Shown here one piece after another: positions 21,233 through 37,900 of a DNA stretch of 64,000 bases. How positions within the stretch are numbered: the first letter of the stretch is position 1; each line of letters opens with the position of its first letter. This stretch comes from Yamagishiella unicocca. Lineage: Eukaryota > Chlorophyta > Chlorophyceae > Chlamydomonadales > Volvocaceae. The notes beneath the pieces are model-generated. The model ran no database searches, was not told the origin of the DNA, and was given only the letters and a program-made list of their open reading frames with translations. Made by a program: the position numbers and the translations under genes. The stretch is taken from the NCBI GenBank assembly GCA_003116995.1, contig BDSL01000034.1:1-64000 (forward strand), given 5' to 3'.

Positions 21233-22146
21233 GCTGCCCAGGCCCACACGGGACAAAGGCTGATAGAAACTGAGAAGCGTATCAAACGTTGGTATGCTTA
21301 AAGGATGAATAATTCATTTCTTCAAACGTAGTTCGGGCACCACCAGTGACGGGTGTCGCCTTGCTGCTGTACTGTACGACGAGTCCAAACCCTACAGCTT
21401 TGAGGAAATGAACTGCCCCAGCAAGTGGGCAACCTGCATGTGGCTGCTGAATTAAAACATTCTTGCCATCTTGAAGCGTTCCCTGGCACTGAGGGGCGGT
21501 GGTAGGGCGCGCGGTGGTTGAGCAGGTTATTGCCGGCGGGGGCTGCTGGCGGGGGCTGCTTCTTCATGATAACAGCCCTCAGGCAAAGGTCTGATCGACG
21601 CCAAGTAATCGGTTGAACTCGCCCTCCAAAGTGGCCAATCGTAGATCCCCACAACCGCCCCGTCACGCAGGAAAGTAGACACACTGCCTTAATGGACTGC
21701 ATACGTACAGAGTTTTGGGGGGAGGCTGGAGTGCCCGATAATGCACGCACGCGCATGTGCACAAACACCGCCGGCGTGCAATGCGGACTAAACTGTCGCC
21801 TCATGAGGAGGTGGGCAACGAACAACCACCTGCTGTCTGGCTGGCAACCGACTGCTGCGCCAACTGTTGTTCCAATTGCTTATGGAATTATTCCTACCCC
21901 CGCCCGGAACCCAACCTCCGGAGTCAGTTACCTAAACCAAGCCTTCCAGCAAGCAATCCCGAGCAAACGTGTTGTGCCAACGTTTCCTATCTAATCCGTA
22001 TTACTTGTCAGTGCCGACCCACGGGTTTCCTCTCATACCCCCAGCGCAGCTCCAACCGCTCCAACTACTGTAACCCCGCCGGATGGGCTCATTCACGCAG
22101 ACAGCACATCAGCCATTACCGGCCTTTAAAACCCTAGATCAGGCAT
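21233..22146. other. Region upstream of SppA, no clear gene
   Basis: It holds the SppA promoter side and plus-strand sequence leading to an exon-like tail at 22147. A full family A repeat lies at 21974-22040. Short ORFs show no recognisable motif. Confidence 0.4.
21974..22040 (-). repeat. Family A repeat outside a recognised gene
   Basis: On the minus strand it reads GGTATGAGAGGAAACCCGTG, then GGTCGGCACTGA and GGAAACGTTGG. Every other clear copy is intronic, so this one hints at an unrecognised intron here. Confidence 0.7.
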
Positions 22147-22250
22147 GGACGGACGTCTACCTTGAGAAAGCGCTCTCCACTCATCTCAGTCGCATTGCAT
22201 ACACCATGCGCACCAAGGAGTTCTACCAGTCTCTGGTCCCGGAGGCGTGA
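22147..22250 (+). CDS. Possible terminal exon of an unrecognised gene
   Basis: The frame AWTDVYLEKALSTHL, followed by RIAYTMRTKEFYQSLVPEA and a TGA, looks like natural amphipathic protein. It is preceded by acceptor-like AG dinucleotides (CCCTAG, ATCAG) near 22135-22146. The family is not recognised and no upstream exon was found. The family A repeat about 100 bp upstream would fit an intron. It may also be a fragment of a dead gene. Confidence 0.3.
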
Positions 22251-22934
22251 TTGAAACGTAAACAGGTGACTCGAACCATCACCATGTACATGGGAAGGAC
22301 GGCAAAGCGATCGTTAGTTGCGTTCCGCGGCGCGAAATGGAATGACTTGAGCGACATGCATGAGGGCTGACATGGATGTATCGATGCATGGCGGTGTCAG
22401 GTTTTTAGGACGCAGTCGCGCTGACAGAGTCGATCATAGGCCCGAAGGCAGCCCATTCGTTGACAGCAGCAGCATTGAGGAATACTGCTTATTAGCCCTA
22501 AACGTGCTTGGCCACGCAGCAAGCCCCCGGACATTCCCGCACGCGCGCAATGTGACAGCCGCACACAAGGTGCTGCAGATCAAAGGAGATAGAGCTTTGT
22601 GGACAAGAGTGGTATGATACCATGAATCAGTCCAGCACAGGGCTGGATTCCAGGCTTCGAAGAAGCTTCATCTGACACATCTTTTAGATATGCGGTTACG
22701 CATTCCAATCAGCATCACGCTGTGTTCGAATCACGTTCCTGGCTAGCTACCCAACTACCGAGCGAGCGTGTGTGACGGTTAGAGCGAGGGAAGCTTCCCA
22801 CATCTTGCGGTCGCCATAAAAGCGGCTGTTGGCTTGTATGGGCGGCAAGAATTTTGTGTAGCATTTCGGGGACACTCCTCGGCCCGCTGACAGCTGGCGA
22901 CAATTCTGCTATAAGTACTCTCCAGATCGAACCA

Positions 22935-23672
22935 ATGCGCAGCTTTCATATGGGCATGACAGTCGCGAAGAATGAATCATTACGCCTTCGTACGTGCGCA
23001 TTCCTGGCCGTCGGCTTGTTTGCGGTCCTGTCAGCACGTTTGCCAGCAGCCGTTGGCCACGGTTACTTGCTGCAACCGGTTAGCCGCAACTATGCGGGTG
23101 AGCTGTTGCCCAGTGTAAAGTTTCCCACTTAATGCTCTTTCCGCGTTCGTTGTAACCGTTGTCATCGCTTCGGTGCCCTATCCCGCCGCCATATGCGTGT
23201 ATGCAGGACATCATGCGCGGCTGCTTCGGCTGCGCGCGAGCTGGAGTCGACGGCTGGGCGTGTGCGCAGTGCACCCAGGGCGCCCTCAGCGCCACGGACA
23301 ACGCAAAGTGCGCGACGTGCTCCCGCGCGTCATTCATTAATGCCGCCGTCACGATCGTACTGCCTGCGCCTTAAACCACTTGCCGCGCCCTGGAACAATC
23401 AAAACACGCACCTCCGCACGCCCGGGCCCCGACCTGACTTGCAGGCTGCTGAAGCCAACACGGTGAAGCGCGCCGCGTGCATGGCCTGCGTGGGGGGCAA
23501 CAGCGACCCGTACGCATGCGGCCAGTGCGCCTCCCGCTTCTCGACCGCCTGCGAGGTGGAGCGCTGCACCACGTGCCTGCAGAACAACCCCTCTAACGCC
23601 TGGGGCTGCTACACCGCCAGCTATCTGTTCGGCTGCAACGCAGGCGGCAGTGGCAGGCGGCTGCGCGTGTGA
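22935..23672 (+). CDS. Small secreted Cys-rich protein with LPMO-like N-terminus
   Basis: The likely exons 22935-23114, 23207-23356 and 23445-23672 join in frame to 185 aa. The first donor is uncertain (23097 gives the wrong phase). The start MRSFHMGMTVAK leads into a hydrophobic signal peptide (CAFLAVGLFAVLSARLPAAV), and cleavage would expose HGYLLQPVSRNYAG. That is the mature start of AA10/PF03067-type copper oxygenases, in which His1 binds copper. The rest of that domain is absent. Instead two repeats follow with C-x2-C-x7-(W/Y)ACxQC-x(9-11)-(K/R)C-x2-C: CFGCARAGVDGWACAQC and CMACVGGNSDPYACGQC. A truncated relative, or a distinct secreted family, is likely. A TATA-like CTATAAGTA lies about 25 bp before the ATG. 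Confidence 0.55.
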
Positions 23673-25253
23673 TGATTGCCGTGTGACGCACTGGCTTCGA
23701 CGGCAGCCGTGCGTGCATCCAGCCAGCCAGATGCAACGTTCCCATTCGCGAGGCGGTGCGCGCCAATGATGCGTGTGATTATTACCCGTATACGACAATG
23801 TTATAATGGCAGGCGACAGGGACACGCAAAGCGAGGATTTCCCATCATCCCAGGAGATGGACAAACTGCACATCCCAGAGGCCGGACGACCCAAACGTGC
23901 CGCTGAAAGGACCGAACGGGCTGCAACTGGGTCCTGGCTAGGCACCATGCAGCCGCGAGCTGCGCCCTGCTAGATAGGTGCATTGCTATGGCGCTTCTAA
24001 TCTTACCGACTTGGGCGCTCTGCTTGTGCGTCCATGTACCTACCTGTACATACCGTTAAGTAATGATTACATACGTGTACGTTATTCCGTTTAATATGTA
24101 GTCAAGGTGTCCGTTTCTCCAACGGAACGTCGCATCTCGCCAAGCTGAGGTAAAGCGGGGCTGGATAGCACGTGACCCCGTGTAACAGTTTTGGGTCCGG
24201 CCGGCAGATTTTGGTGATTTACGGTAACAATGTATCTGCACTGCCAGGACCACGTGCATTTATGCAACCGCGCAATGACCTGTTGGATGGCCTATATGGA
24301 GGTGCAAGGGCGTGTAACATTCGCGCATGCGTGGTTTCGCCGTAATGGCTTCTGTCCGGGTAACGCCTCACATAGCAGATAGAACCAAAGAACGTCAGCC
24401 GGGGCCAGCAACTACGGGGACTGCTTCATAGGCAGAAGTTACTCAACGCTACTTCTGGGCCCATCCCCCTTCGAAAGCGAATTATTGCATCCACGAGCGG
24501 CCCATGGGCCGCCAGTCCCCTACCTTGAGGCCACTTCCAGGACACTCCCAAGCTTTCTTCGGAGCAACTAGAGCCTAACAAGGTGGTTAGGCGGTCGCCC
24601 TTCTCGCACCTTCCGTCGACACATAATGTGCGCGCCAACCCGGGACACGGATGCAGGTTGCAGGTGCTGATTGGGGTTGGCGACTTTGCTGGTTGCAGCC
24701 CTTACCACTCCAACATTGAGGTATATATTTTCGTGAACATCACCTGAATGAACGACAATCGTTGTCTACATAGTCCTTTCCGATCTGAATGGCAAGAGTG
24801 AAGACAGACGGGTTCGGCTTGGTTCGCTATCCGAACTCGGAAACAGTTATTACGACAGCGATTATTTAATTATGTTGTAGGCAGCGATGCTTAGCGGCAT
24901 TGACAGCATAGGAAGGTTTGAACATGTCGGTCCTTTGCATCAGAGAAGTAGATTAGGCAACAAATATGGCAAGCGTATCGAACGGCAAGATTTGCTCAAT
25001 TATGACTGACAATTTGGGTATTACTCGTAGGCGTAATTCAGAATTGTCTGGGCTCCGTGTACGGGCGCCTCGCCTAATGTCATTTCGTGCCGTGCGGAGT
25101 CTTGTGGCGCACGTAATTTGTATCTTCTATTCGCTTTCATATAGGATTACGCAGTTATAGCAGGATATCTTTCCTGCTTGTCTCCTGCACACTGAGATAT
25201 TTCACTAGTTGTATCTCTTGTAACCCTCTGCTTCTGAGCTCTTTTCATTCAAA
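23673..25253. other. Intergenic region before CDC48
   Basis: It is less GC-rich than the genes. It contains TGTAA motifs (24181-24185 and about 24313) that could end the secreted-protein transcript, then about 900 bp of presumed CDC48 promoter. No RNA gene or ORF with motifs was seen. Confidence 0.45.
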
Positions 25254-30725
<5,472 letters not shown>

Positions 30726-33295
30726 GTTGGTAATTAGGGGGTCCCGTAGGTCTTAGAGCGACGGGCTCTCTTCGGCTGTGAGGATTATGGTTGCTGCAAG
30801 CCCTGACAGATGGTTTTGGGGCCAAGATGCCGGCGCCGTGGCCGGCGTCGCGCGGACGTGGCGGGCGTGTGTATATCGCTATGTCATCGGACCTCAGGGG
30901 GCCGGGTTGTGCTCGAGCCTATGGCTCTGGAAGCCATAGTGACACGGACTATGTTAGAAGAGTACGAAGATACTACTACACTCTTGACTTTACGCAGTCA
31001 TACTGCTTGTTTCGTATTGACAGACATGTGCGGACGGTTGGTCCTGGTGTGGCCTGGGAGGCGGTCCAGTACCGCCATGCGTTGGAGGCTGCTGGGCAAC
31101 GGCTGGGTAGCCCACGACGGGGATTCGGGTCCTCTGACGAAATAGCGTGGGGCCGATAATGAACACTTCAGGGGTGTGTTAAGGGCTTAGCGGGCAGGAG
31201 TACCTGTGTTTCCTGTCTGGTACAAGAGCTCCGCCGTGTGCTGGGGTTCCGAAGACGCTTGCATTGCAGGTGCACGGGTAGTAGAGGGCGTGGGCTGCGT
31301 GAGACGTATCCATGCGGTGGACACGGAGCAGGGGGCTTAGCCACAGCTATTAATGTCGGGAATTCTTTCAGCGTTGCAGGTTTGCTTGGCTTGCGCGTAA
31401 TCCCAGTGAGATCTGGTCCTGAGGGCCGAGTCCGTTGGGGCACACATGTCATCGGCGGATGGGCGGTCGCAAAAACCATCATCCTGCCGCCGAATTGTAA
31501 ATAGCGTTGTCTGACCGAGGCTGTTGCCTGCGACCCTGTGCCTCTAAAGCGTCCCGATCGTCTACATCGATCGGGCCTCCAGCCCCGTTCCGGAGTGCAG
31601 GGATCCACTAGAACTAGCGAATAATGACCAGTCTCAGACGGATGCCACGATTGAATATGCGGATAACTCCAGCTCCGTGTGTTTTAGCTACGGTACGTCT
31701 GCTTGCAATGCCTCCACAAGGTGAGAGGCCGGCAACGACACTGTGTGTCTTATTATAAACCGGTGTGTCGTACAGTGTGCGCCCGATAGGCTTGCCTCCT
31801 ACTATTGTGGTACGGCACCAAATGCGATTGCACGTAGCCGGACGTAGGGAGTGATGACAAAGTTCTCAGTGTACGTACCCTCATGCGCAGCAAGGTGTCC
31901 GCGGCAGGCAGAGAGACAATGAGAAAGCTCATAATTAAATTACGTGTTCAAAGCATACTCTTGGCTTCCCTTGTAAACCACACTTGGACACCACTCTTCC
32001 GCAGTATGCCCCATAACTAAGCACCGCACAGCGACCCCGTACCTACTGATATACTGTCAAGGACAAGTTGTATATTATATTACCTAAAAATCTGAATGCT
32101 AGACGCTCAAGGTTGCGTTTTAAACCTCTTTTCCAGGCTGCGTAGAACGCAGCTGCGCGCAATGGTAACCCCCGCCCTAACCCGCGCGTCCAAATGTGAG
32201 CTTTACGCGGGACTGCCCCCCTTAAAAGTTCGACAACTGCACAATCCAGCACCTTACTCATTACTGCGCAAGTCATGGGGCACGCATTCACATAATAAAA
32301 GGCAACTACACGACTAGCGTAGCGTTGTGCACCAGCCGTGGCGCACAAACACTCCTTCATACACTGGCGGTTGTACCATACTTGCCTCAGGACAGGCACC
32401 TACAGCTCCTCGCGAAGAATCTCAAGCATACTGCATGACACACGATATACGTCACCCTGCACGTAACTCATCCTCTCCGTGTGCGCCCTACTAGTGTACA
32501 CAACAGTCCGCATCTCGGATGAATGTAGGCAAGGTGTGCATAACCAAATAAGGCCTATTGCCAGCATGAGTCGCGAGCGGGCTAAAGCAAGAGGGGAATG
32601 TACCCACTCACCGACCACATCCGCTCCCATGTACTCTCCCAATCCTATTGCACTGCGATTGCAACCCAACCCACTCAGCAACGGCGTATTTGAACGCCAG
32701 CTGCAAGCGTAAAGCGTGTCTCACCCAGCGAGCAAAAGCATGAATGCAGTCATTCCTCTTGAAGGCAACTTGAGGACATATTAACAGCCGCGATTCGCAA
32801 CCGTCTCCCATGCCGTACCCATATCTGCCCAGCACAAGCTGCAAGGCAATGGCGCATTATGTCGGATCCTAACGAGGTCCCTTTATTACTCCTCCCTGAC
32901 AGGATGCGCCAACCGATGCATTTACTCCGCCGGACCCAGACGCGCAGCTACTGTGACCACCTTCCGGGCGAGGCGACAGCGCACTGCCGGGTTGCCTTCC
33001 TAATTTGGTCCCGTCTCTTTTCTGTTTGTCCAAGCCAACAAATCACAGCGCTGCCCTAACTGCCCACGGATCGGGACTTTTTCTGCAACAACGCCCGGAT
33101 TGCGGTTGAAAGTTATCTTCACGACGTCAAACTCCATGGGCTAGTCCGCTACTCGAGTCAAAGCGTATCCAAACCGATGTCCTAACGACCCATTACCTCA
33201 TAAATGATAAGCGCAAAGCGCAGAGCCCCTCTTCGGGGGGCTACGCTGTCACGCAGTACGCCGCTGCGGCACGTCGCTATTGCCGCCCAGACCGA
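30726..33295. other. Long intergenic region after CDC48
   Basis: About 2.6 kb without a supported gene. The left part is the CDC48 3' UTR, perhaps to TGTAA at 31496-31500. A small hairpin (CCCGATCG / CGATCGGG) lies near 31554-31576. The right part contains the thioredoxin 3' UTR. No RNA gene was recognised. Confidence 0.45.
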
Positions 33296-34456
33296 TCAGG
33301 CTGACACAGTCACCACCTGGTGCGCATGCGCCGCCGCCCGGAGCTCCTTGCGAAGCAGCGCCAGCTTCTCAGGGCTCAGCGAGGCGCTGAAGCGGGAGAC
33401 GACACGACCGTCGCGGATGCAGTGGAAGTACGGCACCTGCAGCATCATGAATCAGTAGGTTCAGGAATAATCACCTTAGCAGTGCTACCATCGAGGACAA
33501 AGCAGGCGGAAACGTGTGTGTGGAGGACACGCATACACTCGGCGGCGGAGAAGAGGCAGTCCCTGTCTGAAGGGGACGACGTACTGACTAGGACACGGCA
33601 TGACACCTTGGACGCGACATGCATGAACTAGCGGAACCTGACACATCGGCGCATAACGCATGTTGAGCGCAACGCACACGCCACGCACCTTCGTGATACC
33701 GTGCTCCTCAAATACTAAGCGCAGCGGCTCCATGCTGCCGTTGACTTTGAGGAAAAGTACCTCCGGGTAATCAGCCGCAAGCTTTTTTAGTTTCGCGTGC
33801 AGGGCACGACAGGCATAACAGTCGTCCTGGAAGAAGTTAATCAGGATCGCGCGGCCTGCCGCGCTCGCCTGGCGAGACAGGAGATCGAGTTCTCTTGGTG
33901 TTGTGACAGCGATCATGTTCGATGGCTGGGACCCCTCCCACCTGCATCCGAGGGGTCCGCGATTGAGTAGGTACGTCGCCTCTTGACCCTCGAAACGAGC
34001 ATGCTGTTAACGCAGTCACTGTTTGAAAGTGCGCACTATTGCGATTAATTCAATGTGCGAAGGCAAGATAGAGGGAAGAACACAAAAACGGGCGTAAAAG
34101 TGTGCTGCGTTGGAGGTATACGTGCGATGGCGGTTCAAACAGCTTACCATTTCAGCCCCATTGCTTGAATCATTTGTGCCTCGGACTGCTCACGTTGACG
34201 CTGCCTGCGGCTGCAATTCAGATAGCGAAAGAAGGTTGATTGTAATGGCAGGGTAGTTCCTGGCGTTACGTCCTGCCGCGCTGGGCAAGAAAACTTACAG
34301 AGTCTCCGCTTCTTGGCGGCGTTTCATGGCGTCGGGGTGGGGACAGTAGCCAACGCTCGCGATCACACGCGTTGCTCCGCGTTGGGGCGGTCTGGCCCTA
34401 GTACGCTGGTTCAGCGGAGCCGGCCCGGCTGCGACAAGCACCGATGCCCGCATCAT
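33296..34456 (-). CDS. ACHT-type atypical thioredoxin, plastid-type
   Basis: Exons 34299-34456, 34148-34210, 33689-33941 and 33296-33436 join in phase to 204 aa. The first exon is Arg/Ala/Ser-rich without acidic residues at the start, like a chloroplast transit peptide. Next comes MKRRQEAETLRRRQRQREQS, then KWWEGSQPSNM, the WWE-x-QPN block that precedes the thioredoxin fold in plant ACHT proteins. The fold has FFQDDCYACRALHAKLKKLA and, after a beta-alpha unit, the cis-proline turn VPYFHCIRDGRVVSRFSASL. The active site is CYAC rather than CGPC or the ACHT CGGC/CGSC forms, and the usual Trp before the first Cys is Asp. ACHT proteins oxidise or reduce plastid targets such as 2-Cys peroxiredoxin. 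The gene is divergent from the ABC1K gene. Confidence 0.82.
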
Positions 34457-34954
34457 ATATGGCTTCAATTCTGATTTTTCAGGGGCCAGAGCAGCGGACT
34501 GCAAGTGCTTCGAACTATGTTGCACGTGCTGCGCGGTTCCCAGACTCGCGCTCTGCAAGAATTGTCAAGTATTCCTCGCTGTGTCGTGAGTGTAGAGCGA
34601 GACTAAATAGTATACTGTTAAACCTGGAAAATTTAGGGCTGCATAGAAATTCGTCGCAAGCGAAAGCGTACGGGCGTTGGTTCCAATGCAACATGCGGTT
34701 TGCTCCATCAAAATACTCGTGCAAGCATCAAACAATAATCCTGAAGCACTTAGTTACCACATTTGCCAGTATCTTCGAATTGCCCACTAGGTTTCTGGTT
34801 GGGTGCCTTCGGCCTCAGCAATTCTTTGGGAAGGACTGGTTCTTGGCTTATCAGTGGGTTGAAAGCGACAACTTCGCGCTACTTGACCCCTTGCATACTT
34901 GATACCATAATTTAGGCATCCCGCACTCTTCAGCTTCGTAAGGTTAGGTGACGC
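34457..34954. promoter_or_regulatory. Divergent promoter region, thioredoxin/ABC1K
   Basis: About 500 bp of lower-GC DNA between two divergent genes whose products are both expected in the plastid. No motif is claimed; the short frame at 34444-34902 has no family features. Confidence 0.4.
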
Positions 34955-37900
34955 ATGCTTCGTTTATGTCTGTGCGCGCCACGGGCCGCTGGCAGATCGC
35001 CATATTTACTTCCTTTTCTGCTTGCAGGATGCGTCAAGCGACGGGGGGAACTTTGGGGTCTGGCCGTCGCCCAGCACCCACTGTCACTTCTCACCACGCG
35101 TTTGCAGCTGTTCGCTGCCGCGCAGTGCCCACCGATGGCGAAAGCATTGCCAAGGCTTTCAGCAGGTGTGGAACCTGCGCACCTACTATGCTGGTTCGTT
35201 GGTCCAGGTTTGCGTTCGTCAAGGACCTCCCGTTTGCAATCTCGTCCTATTGCACATCTTTCCCTTGTAATACTCGCATTCTTGCCTCAGGGTTGCCGAC
35301 AGTGGTTCCTTTCTACGCATCATGCGTAGATATACCCCATTTATCGCTGGAATACGCTGTTCGGCAGTCGGCCTCCGGTCCAGTCTCCTCAGCTGCCCGG
35401 GCAGTCCCTCTTTATCAGGCCACCCGTCCAACCTCAGCGCCGATAGGTTCGCTCCCGAAGCCCACTCCCCAAGCCATATTCCCCATCGCACTCATGCGGC
35501 ATCCTTCCGTCCAACCCCTTGTCTGACGGTCCCTCTTGCGCCCCCTCCCCCTTCGGGTTCCCTTACCCGTTCACAGCCTGCCGCTTCCAACCCCCGTGTC
35601 CGATCTTCTGACGGGCTCAGAGGCCTGGAGCGGGCTGCAGCCGCATTTCGGCACCCGTGCTATCACCGGGGCGGTGAATGCCATCGCCGCGCAGGTGCCA
35701 CAACTTTCACTCCCATCGCTGCCTTCCCTGGAGCTGGGTGGCGCGGGTGAGAGCGAGGGTCCGGGATCTGCGGCATCCGGCAGGTCGGCATCCGCCTCTT
35801 GTCGCGTTGACGGGTGAACCGGGTCTGCCTTCTCAATCTGGGACCGCCCCTGCAGCCAGCAACCCCTCTTCAACCACCTCCCCGCCTCTCAACCCCCCCC
35901 CCCTTGAAAACACATATCCCAAAGCCGCCTCCGCCTCCACTTAATCCCCGCTCTGCCCTCCTCTCTCCCTCAGTTAACGGAGCGCTGCAGCCCCTGGCCG
36001 CTGGAGCGCCTAGCATTGACCTGAGCACCGTCGGCTTGGACGCCTTCAACCAGAGCTTCGCGCAGGGGCTCGGCGCCGCCAGCGCAGGTGCCGCGCACGC
36101 CACCGCCGCGCTGGCAGCCAGCGGCGACTTCGGCCGCGGCCTGACCCTCGCTGTCGAGGCTCTGTCAAGTGGAGAGGTGCAGCCGCACTTTGGCACGGCG
36201 GCGGTGGTGCGGAGCGTGGAGGCGCTGGCAACCTTTGTGGGCAACCGATTCACCGGGCTGGAGCTGCTGGACCCCACCACGGCCGCATCGCTGACGTCGG
36301 CGCTCTCGGACCTGCGCGGCGTCGCGGGGGTGATGACGCTGCCGCCGGCGCTGGGAGGTGGGTGCGCGCGCGTGTGTGTGTGCGTGTGTGTGCGCGCCGG
36401 CCCGTATGGCACGCGTGGGGTTTTGGGGGGCCGGTGTGGTGAAGATAGGAATGCGGTCGTGTGGAGGGGTGCGGTTGTGTGGGGTTCGGGCCGCCCACAT
36501 GCTCCTACTTTTCGACCCTTGCCGCCGACCGGGTCGCGTACCTGAGCAGCTTCGTGTGCTTACCCCCGAGGAGGTCGGCGAGCAAGATCCGGGTGATCCC
36601 ATTGGACGGGATCTCGTCCGTGAGCGGCCTGCTGATCATGGTCGCGCACTGCACGGCGTGGGTGTATTTTCGGCAGCGGCAGTGGCCACCTCTTTTGCTG
36701 CCGGGTTGGCTGCCGGGTGCTGCTACCTGAGCGTTGGCGAGATGATTCCCGGAGGGTGGGCTGACGCTGGGAAGGCTGACCTCATTTCTCTCCCTGGTGC
36801 ACGTTCCCCATCGTTAGCTGAAACCCAAATCGCCACCCCGCCTCCCCCCCGCGCCTCTCCTTCTCCCCTCCCGTCTTCCCAGCCGCCGGGTCCTCCACGC
36901 TGCAGCAGCTGGGCGCCACCGCCAGCGCCCTCGCTGCGGGGTTGCGCGGCCTGCTGGCGCAAGGAGGCGACGCGGCGGCTGCGGGGCCGGATGCCCTGCT
37001 GGGCTCGCTGACGGCGGCGTATGCGCAGGTGGGGGAGGGGAAGGGAGAGGGAGGGACCGGTGGAGGGGCGCAGCAGAGGTGACTGGATGTGGGGCTTGAA
37101 GGGCAAGGGTGGAGATGCACGTGGTTAAGAGGGGTTGGGAAGGGGCGTGTGAGGGGGGAAGGCAAGCTGAGGGCGCCGGGTGGGTTTAGGGGTGCTCCAG
37201 GCAGCCTGAGGGTGTACCCCGCCTCCTGGGAACTTAACCACACCTCACCCCGGGTTGCTGCTTCCAGGCTCAGGACAGCGGCGTGGGTGGTCACTCGATG
37301 GCCACGGTGGCGGTGGTGGCGGCCTTTACGCTGACGGCGATTGCTGCATCCACGCCCGAGGAAGGATACCAGGGTGGGTGGAGGCAAGGATGTGGGTTGG
37401 GGTGGGGTTTGATAGGAGAATCCGCGAATCCACGGCCGACAAACCGAGGGTGGTGAAGGTGATGGTCCAGCGGAGCGGCGGCGGCAAGGAGAAGGAGCGG
37501 AGGCGCTGCGGAGGCGTAGTGATAGGCGGGGTGGGGGTGCGTGGGGCCCGGACAACCCAAGGGGCCAATCGGTGGACCCGCCACATGGTATCTGCGGGAT
37601 GTAGAGGCGCTGTGGTCTGAGATGAAGCATGGCGCCAAGTTTTGCGAGTACGCCACAACCTGTTTGCAATGAGAGGCCGGGAACCTACCCGCGCAGTGCT
37701 GCTGCGACCACGCCCTCCACGCACGCTGCACGGGGGCACTGTCGCACACTGTGTGCCGCACGACAGTACGACAGCACCGGTTCTAGCCCCCCTCCCCCCC
37801 TCTGCCGGACCCGACTCCGGCACATGCTTGGCTTTGGGTTTTAGTGACACGCGAGGCTCCGACCTGCCCTCCTGCCAGGCCCCGAGAGCCCCTATGGCAC

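Noticed and set aside
31552..31578. Small hairpin CCCGATCG...CGATCGGG
   Set aside because: An 8-bp stem is expected by chance at this scale and no RNA gene context was seen.
31598..31620. GGATCCACTAG next to AACTAG, similar to a cloning-vector polylinker
   Set aside because: Only an 11-base run matches and the following bases differ from the polylinker order. Flanking DNA looks like ordinary intergenic sequence, so chance is likelier than vector contamination.
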